Positions 1-6,627 of a DNA stretch of 11,587 nt are shown piece after piece; position 1 is the stretch's first letter, and the number at the start of each line of letters is the position of its first letter. The stretch is from positions 1-11,587 of the forward strand of contig SYEA01000140.1 in the NCBI GenBank assembly GCA_005800965.1, given 5' to 3'. The stretch is from Actinomycetota bacterium. GTDB taxonomy: Bacteria; Actinomycetota; Acidimicrobiia; Acidimicrobiales; Ilumatobacteraceae. The position numbers were made by a program, and so were the translations under genes. The notes beneath the pieces were generated by a model, which saw nothing but the letters and a program-made list of their open reading frames with translations, was not told the origin of the DNA and did no database searches.

Positions 1-1232
1 ATCGTTACCGAACCGTCAGCATTGCGGAAGTTTTCCAATATGGCTGCCCAGACTCGCGGCACTGCCAATGCCGAAGCATTCAACGTGTGTGCAAAATCGG
101 TGCCCTTCTTGCCTTCCCGGCGAAACCGAATCTCGCCGCGTCGCGCTTGATAGTCACTGAACCAACTAATGGAACTTACTTCCAGCCATTGATCACAGCC
201 TGGGGCATACACCTCGACGTCGTAACTGCGATAGTGACTTTGACCCAAGTCCCCTGAGCAGATTTCCAGAACGCGATACGGCATTCCCAATGCTGCGATG
301 GTGCTGGTGACGCGCTCGACGAAGTCATCCAACATTGCACTAGCCGTTTCGGGTGTGGTCACAGCAAAAATCTCGACTTTGTCGAATTCGTGGCTGCGCA
401 ACATGCCGCGGGTATCACGGCCTGCCGAACCTGCTTCGCGACGAAAGCACGGTGAGAACGCCATGTATCGCAACGGCAGTGCTGCCTCGTGAAGGATCTC
501 CCCTGCATGCAACGATGTCAGCGGGGCTTCGGCGGTGGGAATCGCCCACAAATCATCACGACCGATGTTGTAGGCATCGTCGGCGAACTTTGGCAACTGC
601 CCCGTCACGGTCAGGGTCTGGGTCGTAACCAACGATGGTGGGCGAATCTCTTCAAAAGCATCCGCATTGCGATCGAGAGCAAATTGGCACAATGCCCGGG
701 CCATCGTTGCCCCAAGCCCTCGTTGCATCGTGAACATTGCCCCAGATATTTTCACGGCACGTTCAGCATCCAAGATGCCGAGCGCAACTCCGGTCTCCCA
801 ATGAGGCACCCGTTGATGGGATGCGAACGCCGCGGGCATCTGCAACGGCCCACGCACCACGACGTTGTCGTGGCTCCCCGTGCCATTACTTACATCAGGA
901 TGGGGAAGATTTGGAATCTGCAACAACAGCTCCCGCAATACCCCTTCGACTTCGCCGTACTCGCCGTCCAAAACCTTTTCTCGCTCGCCAAGGGTGCGGC
1001 TTTCGGCTACGAGATGTTCGGCATCCTGCTTGTCTCGACGCAATGCTGCAACTTGTTTGGAAACATCATTGATTCGCGCACGGGCAGTGTCGCGTTCGGC
1101 AACGATGTCGCGCAAGCGCACATCCAGCCGAATGGCGTGGTCGAGTTGTTCCAGTAGTTCGGGCTTGGCCCGCCGCTCAAGGGCCGCGCGCACCACGTCG
1201 GGTTGCGAACGCAGCAACCGGACATCTATCAC
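1..1232 (-). CDS. serS: Seryl-tRNA synthetase, 3' end cut by the window
   Basis: Cytoplasmic class II aminoacyl-tRNA synthetase that activates serine with ATP and charges tRNA-Ser (and tRNA-Sec where present). I translated 410 residues from a GTG start; family members run to about 420-430, so only a short C-terminal tail is missing at the left edge. The start is supported by the family-typical opening MIDVRLLRSQPDVVRAAL. Residues about 30-100 are charged and heptad-like, matching the long tRNA-binding coiled-coil arm. The catalytic domain shows TAEAPLTS (233-240), motif 2 FRREAGSAGRDTRG (263-276) with HEFDKVE following, CSGDLG (325-330), QWLEVSSIS (348-356) and motif 3 LNASALAVPR (384-393) with its arginine. 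The usual glycines of motif 3 (LNGSxLAVGR) are partly replaced here. It diverges from the ABC exporter genes. Function is certain from the motifs; no clear Shine-Dalgarno was seen. Confidence 0.96.
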   Translation of the reverse strand, partial: MIDVRLLRSQPDVVRAALERRAKPELLEQLDHAIRLDVRLRDIVAERDTARARINDVSKQVAALRRDKQDAEHLVAESRTLGEREKVLDGEYGEVEGVLRELLLQIPNLPHPDVSNGTGSHDNVVVRGPLQMPAAFASHQRVPHWETGVALGILDAERAVKISGAMFTMQRGLGATMARALCQFALDRNADAFEEIRPPSLVTTQTLTVTGQLPKFADDAYNIGRDDLWAIPTAEAPLTSLHAGEILHEAALPLRYMAFSPCFRREAGSAGRDTRGMLRSHEFDKVEIFAVTTPETASAMLDDFVERVTSTIAALGMPYRVLEICSGDLGQSHYRSYDVEVYAPGCDQWLEVSSISWFSDYQARRGEIRFRREGKKGTDFAHTLNASALAVPRVWAAILENFRNADGSVT

Positions 1233-1272
1233 GCCTGCCAAGGCTAGTGCTGTGGTGCAGTGCGAGTGTTTC

Positions 1273-2007
1273 ATGTCTACTGTGTTCGTAGTGAATCAGC
1301 GCCAACACAACAACGCATTGGATGTACGAAACCTTGTCATTCGATATGGCGATGTCACGGCAGTCGATGCCGTCTCATTTAGTGCAGCCTTCGGTGAAGT
1401 CACGGCAGTGTTGGGGCGCAATGGCGCCGGTAAGACCTCCACTTTGGAAGCATGTGAAGGGGTTCGCCGTGCAGCATCTGGCACGATTCGCGTGTTGGGT
1501 GCCGATATCTCATCCATCAACAACGACGTTCGTGCGCGCATCGGAGTGATGTTGCAAGATGGCGGTATCGCACCCAACGCCCGCGTGCGATCGCTGGTTC
1601 GTCACTATTGCACGCTGTATGCACGCGGTGTCGACGCCGATGAGCTCGTCGCCAAAGTTGGTCTGCACGACCGACGTAGTTCCACATGGCGACGATTATC
1701 TGGGGGCGAGCGACAGCGGTTCTCACTCGCTCTCGCGCTGGCGGCTGCCCCTGAGATTGCCTTTTTGGACGAACCAACCGCAGGTGTCGATCTCGATGGG
1801 CGCGAGATGATTCGTGGCATCATCGCCGATCTGGTGCACGGCGGCTGCGGTGTGGTGCTGGCAACTCACGACTTGGATGAAGCCGAGCGAGTAGCGCATC
1901 GGGCCGTGGTGTTGCACCAGGGCAAGGTGGCACTCAATGACACCATCGCATCGTTGTGTGCAGGTGGGCGACGTCTAGAAGATGTCGTGCGTGAGGCAAC
2001 CCGATGA
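1273..2007 (+). CDS. ABC exporter ATP-binding subunit
   Basis: ATPase subunit that powers a membrane exporter together with the permease encoded directly downstream. The 244-residue product carries the full nucleotide-binding set: Walker A GRNGAGKT (48-55), Q-loop glutamine Q95 in MLQDGG, ABC signature LSGGERQR (142-149), Walker B IAFLDEPT (162-169) with TAGVD after it, and H-loop H199 in ATHDL. It resembles the ATPases of multidrug or antibiotic-type ABC-2 exporters (CcmA/DrrA group). I chose the ATG at 1273 because an open frame further upstream lies antisense inside serS; a GTG at 1291 is the alternative, and neither has a clear ribosome site. The stop overlaps the permease start (ATGA). 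Substrate is unknown. From memory, ABC exporter pairs also sit near ctaB/ctaA-like genes in mycobacteria, so a link to respiration is possible but not shown. Confidence 0.93.
   Translation: MSTVFVVNQRQHNNALDVRNLVIRYGDVTAVDAVSFSAAFGEVTAVLGRNGAGKTSTLEACEGVRRAASGTIRVLGADISSINNDVRARIGVMLQDGGIAPNARVRSLVRHYCTLYARGVDADELVAKVGLHDRRSSTWRRLSGGERQRFSLALALAAAPEIAFLDEPTAGVDLDGREMIRGIIADLVHGGCGVVLATHDLDEAERVAHRAVVLHQGKVALNDTIASLCAGGRRLEDVVREATR
1993..1996 (+). promoter_or_regulatory. Ribosome binding site of the ABC permease
   Basis: GAGG inside the last codons of the ATPase gene, seven bases before the permease ATG at 2004. It supports that start and the coupling of the two genes. Confidence 0.6.
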
Positions 2008-2747
2008 GACTCGTGCTGGCCCAACTACGAATGGAACTCACCACATTGGTACGCAACTATGAGCAACTGCTGCTCATCATGGTGATTCCCGTCGGGGTGC
2101 TGGTCTTTTTTGGCAACGTCGCAGTACTGCCCGGCAGCATCACACTCACCCGCTTGGTTGCCTCGGTGCTCACCTTGTCGCTGATCTCCACCGCAATGGT
2201 CAGCACTGGTATTGCAACCGGGTTTGAACGCTCGTACCACGTGCTCAAACGCCTCGGGGTCACACCGCTCGGGCGTGGTCGCCTCATTTGGGCCAAAGCA
2301 GGATCCGTCAGCGTGGTCGAACTCGCGCAGGTCACCGTTTTGGTTGCCATTGCAGTTGGCCTCGGATGGTCGATAGTCGAGTTGTCGTGGTGGCGACTCG
2401 CACTGGCTTTGTTGCTCGGCACGGCGGCCTTCGCTGGAATCGGGCTCTGTTTGGCTGGGCGCTTGCGCGCCGAAGCAAACCTTGCTGCACAAAATGGGTT
2501 GTACCTCGTTCTACTTGCGCTCGGCGGCGTGATTATTCCTGTCGATGATTTGCCGGATGGCCTTGGTGCCGTGGCTCGCTACTTGCCATCTGGCGCACTC
2601 GCCGAGGTGGTGCACGCCTCGCTCGGTGGCGCGTCAAGTGGCGTGTGGTTGTTTATTGATGCACCATTCGGTGCGTGGCTCGTGCTTGCTATCTGGGCGC
2701 TGATTGCACCGCTAGCGGCTGCGCGACTGTTTCGTTTTGATGGCTGA
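2004..2747 (+). CDS. ABC-2 type exporter permease subunit
   Basis: Integral membrane partner of the ATPase encoded just upstream. The 247-residue product has six likely membrane helices at about 21-42, 47-70, 101-123, 128-150, 161-180 and 222-242, the usual ABC-2 permease topology. The segment FERSYHVLKRLGVTP (74-88) is the cytosolic stretch after helix 2 that is typical of ABC-2 exporters (often E(R/K)..GTLKRL..TP), where the permease contacts the ATPase. The stretch IIPVDDLPDGL (177-187) before the last helix is also typical. Start ATG overlaps the ATPase stop by four bases, and a GAGG ribosome site lies seven bases upstream, so the two are translationally coupled. The gene ends five bases from the convergent end of ctaG. 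Substrate cannot be read from the sequence. Confidence 0.92.
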   Translation: MRLVLAQLRMELTTLVRNYEQLLLIMVIPVGVLVFFGNVAVLPGSITLTRLVASVLTLSLISTAMVSTGIATGFERSYHVLKRLGVTPLGRGRLIWAKAGSVSVVELAQVTVLVAIAVGLGWSIVELSWWRLALALLLGTAAFAGIGLCLAGRLRAEANLAAQNGLYLVLLALGGVIIPVDDLPDGLGAVARYLPSGALAEVVHASLGGASSGVWLFIDAPFGAWLVLAIWALIAPLAAARLFRFDG

Positions 2748-2752
2748 GCCGA

Positions 2753-3682
2753 TTAGTCGCGCGATGGCTCAGGTGCAGCTGGCACTCGATCAAATTCGCG
2801 TGTTACATCATCAAAGGTCAGAACTGATTCGGGCTTACGGTAATAGCTCTGCTGCTGGCTGTAACCGCCCATGAACCGCTTGAACCACAAAAACACAATG
2901 ATGCTCCACAAGAACACAGAACCACCCAGTTTCATGACTGCGCCGGCGATTTGCTGATCGGTCGTCACCGACAATCCCCACACCCGAACAGCAATGTCGT
3001 ACTGCTTGTAGACGACGCCTTCGGCGAAGGTCAGCCACGCCGCAGGCACCGTGGGGATGATTGACATCAAGAACAAATACACCATCCGACCGCCGTACCC
3101 AATACGCATCGCAGGGTCGGGAGCAACCACAGGAATCCACATCAATAAAGACGAGGCCACCACTGCCACGTGCAGCGAATAGTGCAGCACTGGGTTAGAA
3201 ACACTCTGGTTCACCATCGCAGGAACATGGGTCACCATGATCACCACGTTGAACAACACTCCAGCAATCACGGGTTTGGCTAACCAACGAATCACTTTTC
3301 CAGCACGCTGCGACCCAAGGATGGCTCGGAACAACCACACTGGGGTTGCCAGCAACACGAGTGGTGGCAAGAAATACGACAATGCCATGTGCTGAAACAT
3401 GTGCACGGAATACAAATATTCTTCGCTGATGTCATGGATGGGCCAGTCACTAGATAGCCACAACAACGCAATGACCCCAGTAAACATTCCCGCTTGGCGG
3501 CGTGTCAGTACGGGTTCACCCGCTCGCACCTCGGCACTTAGCGGCCCGATGACACGGATTGCATACAACCATGCACCCACCAGGAACACCATCAGCACCC
3601 AGACTTCTGGATGGGCCTGAAATCGCCACGGGCTCACGAGAGTGTCGGCCGCCTCGGCAGCTATCTGGAACCCTGGATGCAC
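2753..3682 (-). CDS. ctaG: Cytochrome c oxidase assembly factor CtaG (Caa3_CtaG family)
   Basis: Membrane protein of the caa3 oxidase assembly family; in Bacillus CtaG is needed for active caa3 oxidase and is linked to formation of the CuB site. It is unrelated to the Cox11-type CtaG of proteobacteria. The 309-residue product has about seven membrane helices and the family's pattern: SSDWPIHDISEEYLYSVH (77-94) with H83, H94 and H98, then THVPAMVNQS (151-160), LHYSLH (166-171) before WIPV, and DQQIAGAVMKLGG (242-254) near the last helix. The clustered histidines are candidate copper ligands. The C-terminal 40 residues are hydrophilic and cytosolic. The start is GTG at 3682, seven bases after the ctaF stop, so it is the last gene of the oxidase operon. 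It ends tail to tail with the ABC permease gene without room for a separate terminator. Confidence 0.93.
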   Translation of the reverse strand: MHPGFQIAAEAADTLVSPWRFQAHPEVWVLMVFLVGAWLYAIRVIGPLSAEVRAGEPVLTRRQAGMFTGVIALLWLSSDWPIHDISEEYLYSVHMFQHMALSYFLPPLVLLATPVWLFRAILGSQRAGKVIRWLAKPVIAGVLFNVVIMVTHVPAMVNQSVSNPVLHYSLHVAVVASSLLMWIPVVAPDPAMRIGYGGRMVYLFLMSIIPTVPAAWLTFAEGVVYKQYDIAVRVWGLSVTTDQQIAGAVMKLGGSVFLWSIIVFLWFKRFMGGYSQQQSYYRKPESVLTFDDVTREFDRVPAAPEPSRD

Positions 3683-3689
3683 GGTGGTC

Positions 3690-4022
3690 TCAGCGCAAAA
3701 AGAATTGGAAGGTGGCTAGTGCCGTGATGTATACACCAACGGCGAGAAACAAGCCTGTGTAGAAGAGCCAGCTGAACAATTTATTGTCAAATTTCAAATG
3801 CATGAAATAGCTCACCACCATGACGAATTTGATCACCATCATGATCAGCAGCGACGGGAGGAACAGCGGACCGAAATCCACGTAGTAGGTAGACACTTCA
3901 AGCGCGGTGATGGCCGCCAAAATGAGCGCAATAACGATGTAGCCACGCGTCGACATACCGTGCTCAACCGGCTCCACATTCGCAGACTGATGTGTTGTGT
4001 CGTGTGCGGTTTCAGTCGTCAT
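3690..4022 (-). CDS. ctaF: Cytochrome c oxidase small subunit IV (COX4_pro type)
   Basis: Small membrane subunit of the caa3 oxidase, related to Bacillus CtaF and quinol oxidase CyoD. It is thought to stabilise the complex and carries no cofactor. The 110-residue length and three helices (about 26-46, 52-76, 85-105) fit the family. The diagnostic core is KFVMVVSYFMHLKFD (65-79), spanning the end of helix 2, with a glutamate in helix 1 (E42). The N-terminal 24 residues are polar and histidine-bearing. The ATG start lies four bases after the ctaE stop. Notably, ctaD in the same operon also ends in a two-helix extension similar to the other, actinobacterial kind of subunit IV, so both types of small subunit seem to be present. 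Confidence 0.92.
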   Translation of the reverse strand: MTTETAHDTTHQSANVEPVEHGMSTRGYIVIALILAAITALEVSTYYVDFGPLFLPSLLIMMVIKFVMVVSYFMHLKFDNKLFSWLFYTGLFLAVGVYITALATFQFFLR

Positions 4023-4026
4023 GACA

Positions 4027-4620
4027 TCACACCGGAATCAAATACACGAGGGTGAAAATGATGATCCATACGATGTCTACGAAGTGCCAATACAAGCCAA
4101 TCATCTCGACAGTTTCTGACTTGCTACCAGGTACCCTGCTGCGTTTGTTGATGGCCACGAATGCCAGCAGCATGATGATGCCCACTGTTACGTGCACCCC
4201 GTGAAAGCCAGTGAGGGTGTAGAAGCTCGAGCCGAACAAGCTGGTGGTGAAGCCGAGCCCTTCGTTGTAGAACGCCGTGAACTCGTACACCTGACCACCA
4301 ACAAAGGTCGCCCCCAAAAGTGCAGTGACCGTCAGCCACAAGTTGGTGCCCCGATCGTCGCGTTTGTGTGCCGCTGACACCGCAAGCACCATGGTGAGCG
4401 AACTCATGAGCAACACGAAGCTGCTCACCGAAGTGAATGGAATGTCATAGATCTGCTCGGGTGTTGGGCCGTCAGAGACGCGCCCGCGATACAACATGTA
4501 TGTCGAAATCAGACCACCAAACAGTAAGCATTCCGAACCCAAGAACAACCACATGCCGAGCTTGACATTGGAAAGTCCTGTGCTCGTCGCGTGTGCGTCG
4601 TGGGTGGTGGTCTCAGCCAT
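4027..4620 (-). CDS. ctaE: Cytochrome c oxidase subunit III
   Basis: Core membrane subunit III of the caa3 oxidase; it has no metal centre and helps keep proton uptake through subunit I stable. The 197-residue product has five helices (about 21-44, 62-84, 94-116, 135-157, 173-195), the short bacterial form that lacks the first two helices of mitochondrial subunit III. Family residues are all in place: WLFLGSE (24-30), GGQVYEF (108-114) with the buried glutamate E113, TGFHGVHV (137-144), and YWHFVDIVW (177-185) near the end. Its ATG start overlaps the ctaD stop by eight bases, so translation is probably coupled. It serves as the internal reference for the divergent subunit-III-like gene at 9021-9626. 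Confidence 0.97.
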   Translation of the reverse strand: MAETTTHDAHATSTGLSNVKLGMWLFLGSECLLFGGLISTYMLYRGRVSDGPTPEQIYDIPFTSVSSFVLLMSSLTMVLAVSAAHKRDDRGTNLWLTVTALLGATFVGGQVYEFTAFYNEGLGFTTSLFGSSFYTLTGFHGVHVTVGIIMLLAFVAINKRSRVPGSKSETVEMIGLYWHFVDIVWIIIFTLVYLIPV

Positions 4621-6616
4621 GGGTGGTACCTACGGCATGACCATTCGATGATGGCTCTTCGTAATCACCTTCAACGGCTACTGACGGCTCGAGCGCCCAT
4701 CCGTAAACGGCGTACAAGATGACCAAACCGCCAGCGATGGCAACCGGAATCGAGTACAAGATTCCGAGGGACACGATGGGTAGACCGGCGGCGAGTACCA
4801 ACGGCCAGTACGAAGGCGATGGCATATGGATATTGGTATCAGCATTGCGCTCTAACTCAGCGAGAACCTGCTCGGCTGTTGCCACCTCGCGCATGGTGTG
4901 GGTAACGGGATCTTCTTCGTACTTGCGATGGAAGAACTCGTCTAGGTGGTGCACATGCGGAATGGAATCGAAGTTGTGTTCCTTCGGCGGGCTCGAAGTC
5001 ATCCACTCAAGACTGCGGGCATTCCACGGATCAAGCGGTGCGCGCACCTTGCTGCGTGCGGTGATGACGATATTGATGAGGAACAACAGAATTCCAAAAG
5101 TCAGGACGAGCGAGCCGATTGACGCGACCAGGTTCCAGAAAGCAATGTTGAAGAAACCCTCGCCGGCACGCGCCTCAGTCCACTGGTACATGCGGCGTGG
5201 TTGGCCTTGCAGACCCAGGATGTGCATTGGCCCGAACGTCATGTTCATGCCGATGACCATGAACCAGAAGTTCCACGATCCGAGTCGTTCGTTGAGCATT
5301 TTGCCGAACATCTTCGGCCACCAGTAGTAGAAGCCGGAGAACAACCCGAAGATGGCACCACCAAACAGCACATAATGAAAGTGGGCGACGATGTAATACG
5401 TGTCGGTTTGCTGGGTATCGCTTGGTGCCACCGAATGGGTCACACCCGACAGGCCACCGATGGTGAACAACACGATGAGCCCCACCGAGAATTTCATTGC
5501 AGTGCTGAACACCAACTTGCCACCCCACATGGTGAGCGTCCAGTTGATGATCTTGACACCCGTTGGGACCGCGATGGCCATTGTTGCTACCGAAAACACT
5601 GCTACGGATACCGGACCAAGACCCGAGGCGAACATGTGGTGAGCCCACACACCCCAACCAACAAAGCCGATCGCGGCACCAGAAAACACCACGAACGGAT
5701 AACCGAACAGTGGCTTGCGACTGAATACCGGTAACACCTCTGAGACGATGCCGAATGAAGGCAAGATCAGCACGTACACCTCGGGATGACCAAAGATCCA
5801 GAACAAGTGCTGCCACAACAGTGGGTCGGCACCTGCCGCCACATCGAAGAATTGGGCGCCAAAACTGCGCTGGAACGTGAGCAAGAACAAAGCAACTGTG
5901 ATGACGGGTATCGCGAACAGCAACAAAAACTGCACCACCGTGATAAGCCAAGTGAACACCGGCATCTTCATCAAGGTCATTCCCGGTGCTCGCATATTCA
6001 GCACGGTGACAATCAAGTTGATTGCACCAGTGAGCGACGCGATACCAGCAATTTGTAGACCGAGTGTCCAGAAGTCGACGCCTCTGCTGGGTGAAAAGAC
6101 TGGGCCCGAGTTCGGCGCGTACATGAACCAGCCACCGTCCGCGGCACCACCGAGAAACCAAGCGAGATTCACCACGATGCCACCAGCAAGCAGACACCAG
6201 AAACCGAAGGCATTGATACGCGGAAATGCCACGTCACGGGCCCCGATTTGTAGTGGCACGAAATAGTTCGCAAAACCAGCAGCCATCGGCATGACGAACA
6301 AAAACACCATCGTGGTGGCATGCATCGTGAACATTTGGTTGTACAAGTCGGCATTGAGCACTTTGCCCTCGGGGGCTGCCAACTGCAAACGAATCAACAC
6401 TGCTTCGAGACCACCCACGATGAAAAAGAACATCGCCGTAGCCCCATACATGAGGCCCAGTTTTTTGTGGTCCACCGTGAAGAGCCAGGACTTCCAGCCA
6501 GTTGAAGCAACTGGGCGCTTCAAGGCCCCAAACGTGCGCGACGGGGTGATTGCTGGTGTCCCCGCGGGTAGAGCAGGCACGATGATGCCGGGTGCTGGGC
6601 GTTCAATGATGGCCAT
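4613..6616 (-). CDS. ctaD: Cytochrome c oxidase subunit I (A1-type heme-copper oxidase)
   Basis: Catalytic subunit that reduces O2 to water and pumps protons across the cell membrane. All ligands are visible in the 667-residue product: H99 and H414 for heme a, H412 for heme a3, and H277, H326 and H327 for CuB, with Y281 of GHPEVY (276-281) as the His-Tyr cross-link partner. The GHPEVY glutamate E279, D128 with N118 and N135 (D channel), and T352/K355 in PTGVK (K channel) mark it as A1 type. The common HDTYY motif reads TDTYY (404-408), so the usual Mg-site histidine is threonine. Beyond the normal 12 helices, which end near 520, the chain continues through a soluble loop to PSPSYWP (600-606) and two more helices (605-640) ending WALEP. 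This makes it about 100 residues longer than minimal subunit I. The start is supported by an AGGAGA ribosome site; the stop overlaps ctaE by eight bases. Confidence 0.98.
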   Translation of the reverse strand: MAIIERPAPGIIVPALPAGTPAITPSRTFGALKRPVASTGWKSWLFTVDHKKLGLMYGATAMFFFIVGGLEAVLIRLQLAAPEGKVLNADLYNQMFTMHATTMVFLFVMPMAAGFANYFVPLQIGARDVAFPRINAFGFWCLLAGGIVVNLAWFLGGAADGGWFMYAPNSGPVFSPSRGVDFWTLGLQIAGIASLTGAINLIVTVLNMRAPGMTLMKMPVFTWLITVVQFLLLFAIPVITVALFLLTFQRSFGAQFFDVAAGADPLLWQHLFWIFGHPEVYVLILPSFGIVSEVLPVFSRKPLFGYPFVVFSGAAIGFVGWGVWAHHMFASGLGPVSVAVFSVATMAIAVPTGVKIINWTLTMWGGKLVFSTAMKFSVGLIVLFTIGGLSGVTHSVAPSDTQQTDTYYIVAHFHYVLFGGAIFGLFSGFYYWWPKMFGKMLNERLGSWNFWFMVIGMNMTFGPMHILGLQGQPRRMYQWTEARAGEGFFNIAFWNLVASIGSLVLTFGILLFLINIVITARSKVRAPLDPWNARSLEWMTSSPPKEHNFDSIPHVHHLDEFFHRKYEEDPVTHTMREVATAEQVLAELERNADTNIHMPSPSYWPLVLAAGLPIVSLGILYSIPVAIAGGLVILYAVYGWALEPSVAVEGDYEEPSSNGHAVGTTHG

Positions 6617-6621
6617 GTTCG

Positions 6622-6627
6622 TCTCCT
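6622..6627 (-). promoter_or_regulatory. Ribosome binding site of ctaD
   Basis: AGGAGA on the minus strand, five bases before the ctaD ATG and overlapping the ctaC stop codon. It is the strongest Shine-Dalgarno in the operon and fixes the ctaD start; it also fits the need for high synthesis of the catalytic subunit. Confidence 0.75.

Noticed and set aside
489..1157. 222-codon plus-strand open frame
   Set aside because: It is antisense to serS, whose motifs are certain, and shows no recognisable protein features.
865..1272. Upstream in-frame extension of the ABC ATPase gene by 136 codons
   Set aside because: It lies antisense to the well-supported serS coding region, is rich in Ser/Arg low-complexity sequence, and precedes the normal N-terminus of an ABC ATPase.
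4945..4982. Histidine cluster in the CtaD loop (H547-H563) as a metal-binding insert
   Set aside because: A proline- and histidine-bearing stretch (SPPxxHNF) is common after the last canonical helix of subunit I, so it is not specific evidence for metal binding.
5175..6197. 340-codon minus-strand open frame
   Set aside because: It is an alternate frame wholly inside ctaD, with a His/Arg/Trp/Cys-rich composition typical of an out-of-frame reading of a GC-rich gene.
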